Part shown: positions 22,101 to 37,100 of the stretch, piece by piece | Layout of the letters: the number at the start of each line of letters is the position of its first letter | Numbering within the stretch: the first letter of the stretch is position 1 | Translations under genes and position numbers: made by a program | Notes under the pieces: model-generated | Told to the model about the DNA's origin: nothing | Database searches by the model: none | What the model saw: only the letters and a program-made list of their open reading frames with translations | Assembly (NCBI GenBank): GCA_029237695.1 | Contig: CM055279.1 | Location: 21,083,919-21,147,918, forward strand | DNA: 64,000 nt | Source: Conchocele bisecta | Taxonomy: Eukaryota; Mollusca; Bivalvia; Lucinida; Thyasiridae | Direction of reading: 5' to 3'

Positions 22101-25100
22101 GTACACTTGGCTGAACTATAAGTATGTTATTGTTCACATATTAGATTGTTCAGGAACTAAATGTTGCGGTTGCTTGCGCTCCCTCGCATTTAATTCCTTT
22201 ACAATCCATTATGTCGACTATAACGTATACATATTGCTTGTTAGAAGCATGTTGTTTGTTTCATTGATGGAATGGCTGATGCACAGGGCGTGGCTGAGCT
22301 GGATCTACACTGGTCACCTATTTCTCCAATTACAGCCACTAATATTCCTTGCAGATACGTCGGCGACGTTTGGCTCGACTACAGGTTAACACCAGCACAC
22401 CCAGTCCCTCGGCCAGTAAACCACCTCCGACCTCCGACCCCAGCCCCGGTCAGATCCCAACAAACAATGACAGCCCATCAACGTCCACACCACAGACCTC
22501 GACACTGGGGGAAACTGAGCAGAGCTCGATGTTGCCCCGGGCTGAGGCTCCACCACCAAACCTCGAGGTGGAGCAACCTGCAGCATCGGCACAGATATTT
22601 ACAACACCGTTAACTTCTCGACAGTCAAGCAGAACTCCACCAAGTGAGTTGGGTTTTATTCAATTAGGCTGGATACCAGGTAAGGTGCGTATTTTACGCA
22701 CTTATTTTAGCAGAATACTCCTTGATTATCAAAAGTGGGAGTACAAAATATTCACAGCAATTTGAAAATACGCATTGATTTTCAAATTGAGTAGCCCCGT
22801 GCAGGCACCGGGGCGGGATCAACTGATCCTGAGAATAGTGCTGCAGTAGCCATTGCTCGTCGTAAAAGGCGACTAAACTGGCTTAACGATTGGGTTCATA
22901 CTTTCCGGAACCCACTATACCGGATTTGGCCCTCATGTACATTTTTGGCTTTCTTGTATGTGAGAGTTGAGTCGGGCTATGCCCCACATATCCTATTACT
23001 TTTAGGGGATGGGATAAATGATGCTGGTGTGGCGAGGGCCTGGCACCAGATCAGGTTGTTCTAATTTCAGGACTGAATATATATTTTGATTGTAAATATT
23101 GAGTTCTGAAGTTGGGATTTACCCCCTCGGACAGGTGGATACGGGACACGACCCCGTTGACCCGTCTGCGTGTAGACTCCCTGAGGCTTGTACCTCTATG
23201 TCAGAAAAGCGGACGTTAAACCCTATTCACTCACTCACTCACTCAAATTGAGTAGTGAAAGTACTGTAATAAAATTGAAAATTTACTTAGTTCAGCTGCA
23301 AAAAGCAAACTGGAAATGATTCTGAAGTGCTGTCAAACCATGTTTTTATTGAGAAATAAGGCAAGATATAAAAGCAACAGCAGATGACACTTGTTGTGTG
23401 TAGCGGTCTAAGGGTTAAGCATGCTCTTCTCTGACGGTTTTTGTGATGCTTAATTTAGCACATGCCCATGATCATGTTATGGTCAAGTGTCTCGGCAGGC
23501 AGGACACCGCTTTCATGGGGAAATTATTGTTATTCCTTAATCATCAATTACAGGCTCACTGAATGTGGAGACATCAACACCAGACTCACAGACAATGGAC
23601 ATGGAATCGGAGTGCTCCGAGAAACAACAGTATGTGCATCTTTGTCTTCTTCTCCCTGACTCTTGTACCGTAATAACCATAGCTATATAGCCTTTTTGTG
23701 GAATTTATCGGGGTTTAAACTTGGAAAAACCACTTTCCCAATTGACGATAAAAATAAACAATTGGCATAAAAAATTACAATTTTCTATTTTTTTTCTATT
23801 TTTTTTTCGAAAATTGTAATTTTTTATCGCCAATTGTTTATTTTAATCCTATTGGTTATTATAGGAATGAATGGCCTTTTTGTGGAATTTATCGGGGTAT
23901 AAACTTGGAAAAGTCACGGGAATACTGGACGAAGGCCAGAAGGCCTCCAGTATTTCCGCGACTTTTCCAAGTTTATATCCCCGATAAATTCAACAAAAAG
24001 GCCATTCATTCCTTATAATTCCAGCATTTGAAATAAATTCATAAAAAAAATGTGTTTATTAATCAAGAAAATGTGTTTATTTTCCGTTTTCTTAAGAATT
24101 ATTTTAACTGCGCCTCACGGTTACGGAAAGTAGTTTGGCGTGAGAGTTTACTGGGATATAAATTTTGGACAGAGACTTGCTACGGGCCAATCAAATGTTA
24201 GGGAATTGTGTAAATATTTTTGTGCTGGAATTATAGCTATATGGCAGTCTGCACGAAAGTTGTTGGTCCGTCGGACATGTCCGTTAAAAGTGCCGTCAGT
24301 CCGACGGTAAACCGGAAGTCGCCGGACTGAATCTCGTTACTTTTTTTTTTTATTCTAAGCTTCAATGAAATCACCTTCATTTGGTATGCACTTCTGGTGC
24401 TGGCTAGCTTTTCTTATATGACTGATATACTTAAAATGCTAAAAAGCTGTTAAATATCACACAAAATCAATTTTATTTTTCATAAAAAAAATTAAGTCTG
24501 GTAAATTTTTGTCCGGTCTTTGACTGAATGTCCTGCAACATTTTGGCAGTTTTGTGGACACACATGTAAATACAGAGCTGCAGATAAGCTTTGTGTCTAA
24601 AGCGTACTATACCCCCTGATTTCAAAATAATTTTACAAATGGAGTGTGCCGGTAATTGATTTTCTTCATTCTAACAAATAGGGAACAAATGATAAAAAAT
24701 ATAGAACAAATTTAAACATTCACTTATTTGAGCTGCAAAAAGCAAACACTGTTTTCAACTTTATGACAGTATTTTCACTACTCAATATGAAATACAATGC
24801 GTATTTTCACATTGCTGTGCATATTTTGTACACCCACTTTTGATAATCAATGCTCATTCAGCTAAAACAATCGCGTAAAATACGCCAATATGCACCTTAT
24901 CTAGAGCTCTGTAAATATATGGTTTCCCACAATGAAGAGTGTCCTAATAGTTATGGATAACCTTACTGTACTGGTTTATCATAATAAGTGTATTTGGACA
25001 CAATCTTTTTTGGCAAACCCCTAATTAAATTTAACGATCGGTGTTCTCCTTACCGGAATTCCGACTGGAGACCTCGTTTGGCCCTCACATACGTCTTTGT

Positions 25101-28100
25101 CATTTTGAATGTGACTGTTGAATCTGGTTATATCCCTTATGTGAGTATTACGATTATTCGTAATCCTATTTTAGGAGAAAGGGCCAAGTGACTTTGGTGT
25201 GGTATGGACCTGGCACCAGATCAGGTTATTCTACTTTCAGGGCTGAATATATTTTTTCTCGATGTAAATATTCCGTTCTGATTTTGGGATTTTGCCCCCA
25301 ATACAGCAGGTTAAAACGGGATCGAACCTGTTTGCCCGGCCTTACATGACCTTAGCTGTTGATAGGCCGTTAAACACCAATAAACAAACAAAATTGGCAA
25401 ACCCATATGAGTATCCAAAACAAATTATGTCTGAATACTTAGGATTATATAGAGAATAGTAGGTTAGTGCCGTGAATGAGAAAAAAGTGTCTGGCAAGGC
25501 TTAGGAAACGGGATGGGCGAGGCTCTGCAACGCCAGATACTTTTTCCATTCACGGCACTAACCTACTATTCTATTTATCCCGTCAACACCTACAAATGGC
25601 TTTAAAATGCCAAAAAATAACCCCAGCCACCGCGCATATTCATACACAGTGATTAGGTTGTATTGACAGGATATCAAAAATGTTTCACGGCATCGTGTTT
25701 CACGGCACATACGCACTGTGTTGACGGGATAATATGGTATTATGATTGTTTGTTTTGGGCCCTCTTGTGGTCTACTTGTATGTACATGAGTGTGTATCAG
25801 GGATTCCGCTGGGGAAAATAAAAAAATCGCCACTTCAAAAAAAGAAAGAAAAAAAATCCCAAAAAAAGAAAACAATTTTTTTTTTTTCTCTCGAAAATTG
25901 TAATTTTTTATCGCCAATTGTTTATTTTTATCGCCATTTGCGAAAGTGGCGATCGCCAGCGGAATCCCTGGTGTAATTTAATGCTTGTATACTTTTTTAG
26001 CTCACCTGAGCGAAGCTCATGTGAGCTATTGTTACCGCAATGTGTCCGTCGTCGTTCGGCGTCCGTCGTCCGTGAACATTTTCAAACGTCTTCTCCTCGG
26101 TAACCATTGGGCCTATAGTCACCAAACTTCATGGTCATGGTCCTTAGGTAGGGGGATTACAAAATTGCTAAAATGACGTCATCACGTAATCCAAGATGGC
26201 CGCCGTCTAAAAATAGCACAAATTCTTCAAAAATCTTCTTCTCAAGAACTGCCAACCGGATTTCGACATAACTTGGTAGGAATGATCGATGTACAATGCA
26301 ATTGGGGTCATGTCATATATCAAATCGAAGGTATCAACGAGGCGATCACTGTGGTATATTTTTTGTCGAAATCGGATGGTTATGTCATCCAAGATCGCTG
26401 CCGAAAGGTCAAAAGGTCGTTCTTTTATTAGAGATTTCAAAATTCTTTTTCACACGAACCGCTTGGCCCATGATGGCCAAACTTCACAGTTATGGTCCAT
26501 GGGTGAAGTCTTTTCAGATTTGTTAAAACGGAGGTCGTCGCTAATCCAAGATGGCCGCCATCTAAAAATAGCACAAATTCTTAAAAAATCTTCTTCTCAT
26601 GAACCGCCAGCCGGATTTTGACGAAACTTGGTAGGAATGATCGATGTACAATGCTCTTTCAAAGTTGTTAAAATGGTGATCCCGGGGTCAAAAATGGGCG
26701 TGGCCCGTGGGGTCAAATTTTATTTTTGACCGAATATGGTCATATCATATCAAATCGAAGGTATCAAAGAGGCGATTGCTCTGGTACATTATTTTATCGA
26801 AATTGGATGGTCATGTCATCCAAGAATGCCGCCGAAAGGTCAAAATGTCGTTCTTTAAATATTAGAGATTTCAAAATTCTTCTTCACACGAACCGCTTGG
26901 CACATGGTGGCCAAACTTCACAGTTATGGTCCATGGGTGAAACCTTTTCAGATTTGTTAAAACGGAGGTCGTCGCTAATCCAAGATGTCCGCCATCTAAA
27001 AATCAGTTGCAATATTTGTCGGAATCGGATGATTATGTCATCCATAATGGCCTCCAAAAGGTCCATTTATTCAAGATTTTGAACGTCTTTTTCTCAGGAA
27101 CCACATGGCCGATGCTGGCCAAACTTCATAGTAAGTTAAGATCCTTGGGTGAAGCATTTTCAGATTTGGTAAAAAATGAGTCATCGCTTAATCCCAGATG
27201 ACCGCCATCTAACAATAGCACAATTTTATTTAAACACATGAACTCAATGTCACATTCTCCTCTGGTGTTCATGGAGTCAGGTGAGCGAATTAGGGCCATC
27301 ATGGCCCTCTTGTTTCTCACCCTCGTTAGTTGGAAGTGTGACATAATGGTTCACACTCCAGTCTATCTACTCGATGTCATTTCATTTGGATGACCTTGAA
27401 CCTGGTGACATTGACCTTCGTGCATGATACACTGGCCGTCGATTGACTTCTGTGTCATCTCAACGTTTTAATGTACATGCCCACTCAGTAGGCATAAAAT
27501 GATCTGTTCTGGTTTCAGGTCCCAGATGGACGTGGATTCCGGCATAGAAACCATGGAGGTGGATGAGCTGGAGACTCGACAAGAGGCAAAACGTCGTCGG
27601 GTAAAAACTACAGTTTCATTTATTCATTGCACACAATTAAGAAAAAAGACAAATCATTAATACATATAGGTATTAAAGGTACATGCCCACTCAGTAGGCA
27701 CAAAACATTCATTCACCATTGCTCCACATATTGCTTGGCAGTATTATACATTTTATATCAGACGTAAATGTCCGCACTGATATCAGGGGCGATAACTGTT
27801 TCCTTCAAATGTTAACTGACATTACTATTTATTCTCTGTATTTATTTTGTGATGTGCAATGATCAGACAGTCCCACCTCCCCTAACGGCCACCTCCCAGC
27901 AACGGCCACCTCTCTTCAACGGCCAGTTTAAACTCCCCCCGTTAGAATTAAACGTTATTTTACCTCTGTCCAACGGTCACCTCTCTTCTCCAGCCAACGG
28001 CCACAAAAAAACACAACGAAATCGTCAAAAGACCTCTCGAACGGCCAACATATTTTTGCTACGTTTCATAGCAAAGAGTCATAAGCTTCTCTGACCGGCC

Positions 28101-31100
28101 AACATATTTTTACAGGTCGTTTTTATTCTGAACAGTCAATATAATTAATCTCGCCAAACGGCCACGTCAATTAAAACATGACACGAACCACCTCTCTGAG
28201 CGGCCAACATATTTATTATTGACAAACGGCCATAAACCACAACAAAAACGGCCTGTAAACGGGCAGCATATTTTTTTTAATGGACATTTTCGTATGCAAA
28301 CGTTACCGTGAATCGCGTAAAATCATTATACCTATGTAGCCTACCGGCAGATCTAATCGAGTGTGCCGTATCTATCGGATACCTTCGGTGGTAATCGGTC
28401 GATAAAAGTTGTGTGTAAACACATGTCCAAGTTGTGTATTCGGATTTATCACCTGTCTGGCATCTGACAATGGGATTGCCGACAAGTTTGTCACCGTTTG
28501 AAATGGATTAAACAAGATTAGGATACTCAACACGGTCTGCTGACTGAATATGACACCATGTGACACTGCAAGAAAAGTGGGCTTATTGGGTTTGTGACCA
28601 GTGTAGCTGTAAATTAGTCTGCTCAGTGTGTTCATTACATGTTTTTACACAAAATTGGATTAACATTAGCATGATTATAACTTTGTCACACAAATGCAGA
28701 TCCGAATCCGAAAGTTATTCTGATCAGGAGCTACACATGTCAAAAACTGAATGAGCCCAGTTTGTCATTATGAATGCATAATTGTTATTGGTCAATTTGA
28801 ACATTTAACATGTTTAATAAATTGTTATTTCTCAAAATAACCATGATTACTATTTTGTCTTCTTCAATAACATACTAACAATGACAAATGTATATGTTCT
28901 ATAGTAAATAAAATATAATACTATAAAACATATACAATCCTAGTTGTTTCTATGTTCATATATCAGTGTAAGCAACTGAGAAGTTGATGGCTGTTCATTG
29001 ATGGCTGTTCATTGGTGACCCTCTCCACAACAGCCACCTCTCTACAACAGCCACTTTTAGTCCGTCCAGCTGCTGGCTGTTGTAGAGAGGTTGGACTGTA
29101 CTTTATAACCTGTCGAAAATATTATTTTTTTCAGGTGACTCGTTTAATTAGTATAAATAATTAAAAAATATCATGCCTCATTTGCATATGAAAATAGCCT
29201 TATACCACCGCGTGTCACTATCAGTAAAATAAATATTACTAAATGATTATATAGCGGGCACTCGTAACTTTTAGAACTGGTGGAATACACAATTATACAC
29301 TTAGTTAATTCCTATAAAGAACATTGTGTGCCTACTGAGTGGGCATGTACCTTTAAAACATTCAACTATTTAATTATTTATTTTTATTTATGCTGAAAAA
29401 AATTCAGGCTTCATAAAATCGCCATCCTGAACGTCTGTACGAGATTTGTAAGTTTTTGGCTACCCATTATCTCTGTTATCGTTAGTCGAATGGCTTGAAG
29501 CTTCATATTGTCGTCCATATTTTCATTCTAAAACCACCCATGCGGCCACTGTGCTCAAGGTAAAATGACTAAAATCTTTGAGGTGTTAATGATTTCATAT
29601 TCATACACAGTGATTAGTCATATTGACAGGATATCAAAAATGTTTCACGGCACCGTGTTTCACGGCAAATACGCATTGTGTTGACGGGATAAATCTTGAT
29701 ATACGTCCGAGGACTCGGGCGTATTCCCTATATATATCATGTATTTTTTTGGTGATATATTGATATCGGAAACGTTGATATTTTGAGTCAGTCGAGGTGG
29801 AAATCAAGTCCCGATAGTTTCCTTCACATTTGTATTCTGATCAGTGGATGTGACAATTAAGCGCCCGGCACCGCCAAGTCTGAATCAGGGAGATTGTCTC
29901 GGGTAAGTTTTCACACATCTATAGAAATATTTTACGCGATTGAATACTTGTACAACTGAATTGTACTTGTATAATGCATGTATGTATAAGTGTATATTAT
30001 GTGTAACAAAGAGAAATAAAAAAATAAATAAATAGAAAACACCACTGCTCAAATGTGTTAAAATGCAGTATGCTCAATAAATGTAAATCCAATAATCTTA
30101 ATTTTGCACTTACGAACATTTTAGTAGTACGAAGTTTAGTGAAACGGGCCCCCAGGTGCATACCCACCTGAATATGACCTTGTATATGACCTTGATGTCG
30201 TAGCAGCCAGACTTGACCTTAATGTTATAAACCTAATCAATCCATGTTTACAGGACACAAGCATAGGCTCAGAGGCCACGGAAGAGCAAGTGATTTTCTC
30301 CGTTGGTCGAATATTCCTCGTGTCGTTCAGCGACAAGACGCCCGCCGCACTGCACCTGCCAGAAGTCGCTGAAACATTTGAAGAAGGTTCAGTTGTCAGT
30401 TTTTTTATTGCGTGATTGCATATGCTGCTACACCTGAATATCAGCCTCGTACTCGTCTCTTTGCGCGAGAAGAGTCCGAGAGTGTTATTCGAAATGTGAT
30501 ATTCACCTTCAGGTGAATATCACATTTTGAATAACATTCTCAGACTCGTCTCGCGCAACATTTGCAGCGGGACATGTCATTGGGGCTCGCACGGCTGCTG
30601 CTCACATCTTGTCTATATAAAGGAGGCGAGCTGCACAAGTCGGTAACTAACTTGTCAGCCGACAGACCCAGACTCAAGAGTATCAATAACCGTTAGTGAC
30701 CTATTGTCGACTCGGGTACCAGAGCTCCAGATAAGCTGCATATTTTCTTAAATACCCAATTAAAATTGCCGAAAACCCAATTGAAATCAGAAGTAGCGAG
30801 TATCAGAAAGCAATGACAGTTTTGTGGTACGTTTATCATGCTGCAGAAAACACACAAATATCACATATTTTTCTTATTTTCCATGCAAACACATCTTGGT
30901 ATTTCATTAGAAATGTCTCCAAGGAGACAAATCTAATGAAATGCCAAGACATGTTTTCATTTAGAAGCAAACTATTCAATAATTGCTGTCTGTTGATGTG
31001 TAAACAGTAGTGTGATTTTATTTTACCCAATTAAAATTTTGAAATACCCAATTGCTTCAGAAATGATGGAGTAAAAATACTCAATTACTAATTCCTTATC

Positions 31101-34100
31101 TGGAGCCCTGGGGTACACAGTTAGTTCCCGTCACGTTGAATAACTTAGTACTTTGTCACATAGTATTGTTTATTTAAGTTCACGTGAGCCATCCTGACAC
31201 GAGGCTCTTGCATTAATAAATAAGTACGAGTTCAGATGCTCGTTGTTATTAACTTGAAAACCAGATCGTAATACTAATAACACTAACGTGCTGCCAACCA
31301 GGGCCGGGTGTTGGTGACAGTACTAAAGAGCAATTTCCATGCACTGTTGCAGGTAACATTGACACGCGGGACGTGATTAACCAGTCTGTGATGGAGGTGT
31401 TGTTTGCCATCCGAGACTTGGACCACAATCCCATACTGTCCCTGAAACAGGCTACTCCAAATCTGTCGCCGATGAAACAGTATGGATCTAGTCCCATCGG
31501 GTACGTCTTTGATAGACTCCAATAATTCCAGCACCAAAATATTTACACAATTCCCTAACATTTGATTGGCCCGTAGCAAGTCTGTCCAAAATTTATATCC
31601 CAGTAAACTCCCACGCCGAACTATTTTCCTTAACCGTGAGGCGCAGTTAAAATAATTCTTAAGAAATCGGAAAATAAACACTTTTGTTGATGAATTTATT
31701 TCAAATGCTGGAATTATAAGAAATGAATGGCCTTTTTGTTGAATTTATCGGGGATATAAACTTGGGAAAGTTGCTGGAATACTGGACGAGGCCTTCCGGC
31801 CTTCGTCCAGTATTCCCGCGACTTTTCTAAGTTTATACTCCGATAAATTCCACAAAAAGGCCATTCATTCCTATAATAACCAATATGATTAAAATAAACA
31901 ATTGGCGAGAATTTTTTATTTATTTTTTTTGAAAATTGTAATTTTTGATGCCAATTGTTTATTTTTATCGCCAATTGCGAAAGTGTTTTTTTCCAAGTTT
32001 ATACCCCGATAAATTCCACAAAAAGGCCATTCATTCCTATAGTGGAACAGAGTTTAATCTTTTCACCCCTATGTAGCTTGAATGAATTTCGTTGTTATTT
32101 TTGCAACTAACCCATCGCGGCAAGATGATTTTCAGATAGTCAATTTTTGAAAAGGGAGCTCTTTATAAATTTTTTATGAAAATTAGTTAAAAAAAGTGCA
32201 GATCCTCATGAGACGGCTCGTCATGAGCCAGCTCATCTGGATCTACTACACTGCTTGCCAATACCATTATACAGTTCTGTAGTGTTGAAAGGATATTTGG
32301 AGGTTAGAAAACACTATTGTCTGTTTCACGTTAACCTGCCCAACTTTTATGCATATTTAAACACCCTGAAACTCAATTTATTTTGGCATCAAATCATTTT
32401 TCAGCAAAATTCATCGATCAGTCGTCTTTTTATTTTTCGAAATTCGGTCCTATAATGAAGTAATAGCCTTAAATTAGAATTGAATGCAGGGTTGTAATGT
32501 TAAAATGTCACGTGCAATCTGATTTTCGACATTTTTCTAGTATCCAACTGCTTGCTGGATTTCATCATAAAAAAAAGAAGACAATAAGCTTTTATTTATG
32601 AGAACAAATCTTATCAGTTTGAAATATAAAGGAATCGAGCCTGCATTAGTCGGTGTTCGTACAAGAATTCCATAAGAAAATGCAGGGAATTTTGTGAAAA
32701 TACAACATGATATCATCATCTGCTACAGCTGTTGTATCTATTGACAACGCCAGGCTGAGGTTGGCACGCTGTTTCTACCACGTAAAACTAATTTTACATA
32801 TCCTCACACATTGACACTGGTGTAAATCTACCTTCACTAATGGTATTACTTGGGAACACCGTATATATGTCATTTCCGGCGGAAGTATGCAGTCACTTCT
32901 GGCGTGCCAGTTTCTTTAACGGACAGATTTTCCGGCGGACAACTAGGTTTACTAAGCGCTGATTGGTTGGGAAGCGGCCGGAAGGTCATCGAATCAAATT
33001 TGTTAGCATTCACAATTTACAATACCTTAGGACATACATGTATTAGCAGTAGCATCAGACTGACGTGGAACCTTATGGATGAACGATTTTCTCTAAATAT
33101 ATGAAGATTAAATGATTAATTGAACATTTTTAATGCAAATTGTTAGATTATATGCAGAAAAATGCTGTTGACCCTTAGACCGCTATCTTAATTTCTGTAC
33201 ATATATTTCATGACAAATCTTAATTTCTGTACATATATTTCATGACAAATCTTAATTTCTGTACATATATTTCATGACAAATCTTAATTTCTGTACATAT
33301 ATTTCATGACATAAATCACTACTGAGGTCATAGCTCCAGATAAGCCTTGTGTTTAAAACTTACTACACCCCCTGATTTCAAAATAATTGCGTATTTTACT
33401 TTTACAAATGGATTATTGATTTTCTTCATTAATACTAAATAGGGAAGAAATGATAAAAAATATAGCAAATTTAAACTCACTTATTTGAGCTGCAAAAAGC
33501 AAACATTTTGCAGCTCAACTAAGTGAATTTTCAACTTTATGACAGTATTTTCACTACTCAATTTGAAAATTGATTGCGTAAAATACGCCAATACGCACCT
33601 TATCTGGAGCTCTGTGAGGTACCAAATAACATGACCTATCTCTGTAGTGCTAGTCCTGTGCTGATGACCCCTGACCAGCCGCGGCGGGAGTTCACGTGTA
33701 AACTGCGATTGGACGAGTGTAAGGACACCCAGATGATTAACTACCTGCTTGACTCGTACGACCGCGTATCCATGGAGGAACGCACGTCTCCCAAGGTTCG
33801 CTATCTCTTGTTGACAGTCAAATCAACAACTTTAAATAAATAAATCATCTCTGTCTGTCAGACTCTTTTAGCTGGGTCATATTTATATCCCAGATGGTGT
33901 GTCAACACGTATAGCATGCATTTTCACCTTTCCATCCGGTCGTCAGTACGATGTGTTATTATAGTATTTGTGTTAAATTTTTCAACTTTTGGTTACATAT
34001 TATCACTCTGACCGTTTGTCGGATTATATTCAAGCTTCTAACTCTGGTACCTCCAGCATCCATAAGTTCATTCTCTAGCTGACCCAGCATGCCAAAGGAT

Positions 34101-37100
34101 AATGTCAATTAATAATAATAATAAACAGTTATTATTTTTGTTTGTCTGCGGCCTCATATAGCCATGATCACTTGCTCACTTACTAAACCCTGTCCCTTCG
34201 AAGTAACTGGAATGGATTTTGATATGTTAATTTTGCAACCAATCCAACCGTCACAAAATGGTTTTCAGACTAGTCCATTTATGAAAGGAGGGTGTTGTTG
34301 TTTTTTTTGTCAAAAAATATGAAAATTACTTTCAAAAAGTGCAGATCCTGATGAGACGGCTCGTCATGAGCCGGCTCATCTGGATCTGCACTGTTTGCAT
34401 AAACCACTATAGCACTATAGCAGGCTTTCGGGTTCAAAGGGTTAAAGTTCTTGATTCTTGTGTCTGTCAATTCAATGTAAGAACAGCCATACTTCGGCAA
34501 TTTCTAATAGCGTTCAGCTTCAAATCGACACATTTTATCTGTGAATAAACTTGCATGTTTATTTCACTGCACAAACTGTACCGCTGAAATCATGGAATGA
34601 TATGTGGGTGGTTGGTCGGGTGAACGCGATGGCGTAAATTAATGGTAGGGGTTCCTCCTTGCAGGAATCATGATTTGCCTGGTTTGGCCCTCCGGTACGT
34701 TTTTATCTTTGGCTCTTTTTTACCTGGGAGTTGAATTGGGTTAATGCCCATTATAAAAGTAGTAAGATTATTACTGATCCTACTGCTTTTGGGAGGGGGC
34801 AAAGTGATTCTGGTGTGGCGACGACCTGGCATCAGATCGGGATTATTCTGAATTCAGGGCTGAATATAAGTTTTTTTATTGTAAATATTCAGTTCTATTC
34901 TTGGGATCCCCCCACCCCCATTTATACATGTACTTGAACATGTACATATACTTGTACAGGTAGTATATGGGATTTAGTACTAAACCCATTGACCCGGCTA
35001 TACATGACCTTAGCTGTTGATAGGCCGTTATACCCCAACAAACAAACAAACTCATATCGTTCAGCTAAATCGACACATTTTATCTTTGAATAAACTTGCA
35101 TGTGATAAAATTCTACAGTTGAAATCATAGATTGATATTCTATTTTGATTGGAATGATGAAAGTGTGTTGAAATTATGATGCAGTGGAACCCCTCTAAAC
35201 CGGACACTCTGGGTAAATACGGATGTTTATCTGAGATGTATTTAGCTGTTAATTGTATCTCTGATTACAATGACTTTTCATGATTGCAGAACACTGGAAT
35301 GTGTCATGAGCGCCAATATGTCTGATATACAGTGGAACATCTCCAAACCGGACACCCTGGGACCTCCCAGGGTGTCCGGTTTGGAGAGATTCCACTGTAA
35401 TTTGAAGCCCATCTGCATACACTATATATAATGTGACTTGTATTTTAGCGGGCGAGTATCCCGCCGTTGAGTCTGATGTTGTCCGCAGCCAGGAACCAGT
35501 GTGTATGTCACACAGCCCTCGTTCTACAGGGCGGGCTCGCTGAACCAAGGTAGGTAACACATGGGCTCGACAATTCCTAAATTGACACGCGCCATGTGAG
35601 TTTGTACCTTCGGACGTCTGCGTAATTTCATTAAATACGTTTACAAAATTTTGTCCACGTATTTCATGAAATTACGTAGATGTCCGAAGGTACAAAATCA
35701 CATGTCGTGTCTCATATGGGCTGGACAATTCCTAAATTGGTTGTCATATTGTCTGTAAATCGTGTGAAAAATTGACAACAATTTTCAGAGCACGTACAGA
35801 ATTAACCGCATGTCCTATGAAATCTTTTGGCCGACTTTTGATGATATTTAATTTATCTGAATAATTGGCCAACTTTTGATGATATTTAATTTGTCTGAAT
35901 ATTTAATTTGTCTGAATATAGACAAATTAAATATCAAAAGTCGGCTAACAGATTTCAGAGGACATATGGGTAATTCTGTACGTGCTCTGAAAATTGTTGT
36001 TCGTAAAAGCTGGGAATGCTAAAAAGGGGGCGTTACAATTTCCATCCATCTATCGATCTATCTATTGCTTGTCAGGCTTTGACAGTTTTCATCATATATA
36101 TGCACTTCATATAATATTTGGCATATACTACAACCATCAAGTGATTGCATACATAAAGTATAAGCTGAACAAAATCTGACTGTCCTGCACAGAACTTCTA
36201 CAGTTATCTTCTGTTTAGCCTCCCAATTGCTCTGGAGGTATTCCCCTTTTTCACAGTACCTCCAATTGTTATGGAGTTATGCCCCTTTTTCACTACCCTC
36301 CAATTGCTCTGGAGTTGTGTCCATTTTTCAGACAACCTCCAATTGTTCTTGAGTTATGCCCCTTTTTCACAAACTTCCAATTGCTCTGGAGTTACGCCCG
36401 TTTTTATGCCACCAGTCTTGGAAGAGCCGGAGGCATATAGTGTTTGGACTGTGTGTCCATGTATCCGGCACATTGAGAAGTTCTCCGGAGTTTGAAATGC
36501 TGTTATAAATTCTATATATATTACAGTGCGACCCCGTTTGTACACGGAAGTCCGGCGACATACAACCTTCCGTGTTGCTTATCCGAACCGTGCTATATCC
36601 GTTCTCGCCCAAGACGCATCATAATGTCAACAAAAAATACATGTACACTGTACACTGTGAATGAACGACGTCGCCAATGCCTATAATATGCCATAAGTTT
36701 TCACTGTTATCTTCGCATGTAATAAATATATTGAATCCAAGAATTGTTAACGTCATGTTTCATTTATTCATCAATTTCATGTAGAATGTAGATCTACGCA
36801 GGTCCGTGCAATCCATTATTGTAAATGCGTGTAGAAAAAAGTGTAGTAATGATGACGCAATGACCCAATGACCGATATCCTGTTCCATCAGCTGCAACAT
36901 CACGGACAAGCTCGTGCGTTGCAATCTGTGTTCATATGGTGAGCACACAGGTGGAAGACTCGGGACCTATGACACCAAAATAAATGCCTGTTAAAAAAAT
37001 CCCATTATCCCACCCACCTGGTATCGTACTGTACATGACGTTAATAATAGAACGAGATCAAGTGGGTGGGGTAATGGATATTTTTGTAATTTTCTTTTCT

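Noticed and set aside
22272..22613. Alternative-frame ORF over UBE4B exon 2
   Set aside because: The exon 2 frame beginning IRRRRLARL fits the family and both splice phases; the other frame is a shadow.
22900..23242. tRNA gene in the SINE
   Set aside because: GGGTTCATACTTTCCGGAACCC looks vaguely like a B box, but I cannot form a full cloverleaf, so no tRNA is called.
26207..27201. Several ORFs of 60-118 residues on both strands
   Set aside because: They repeat each other because the dispersed element has internal repeats. No protein domain.
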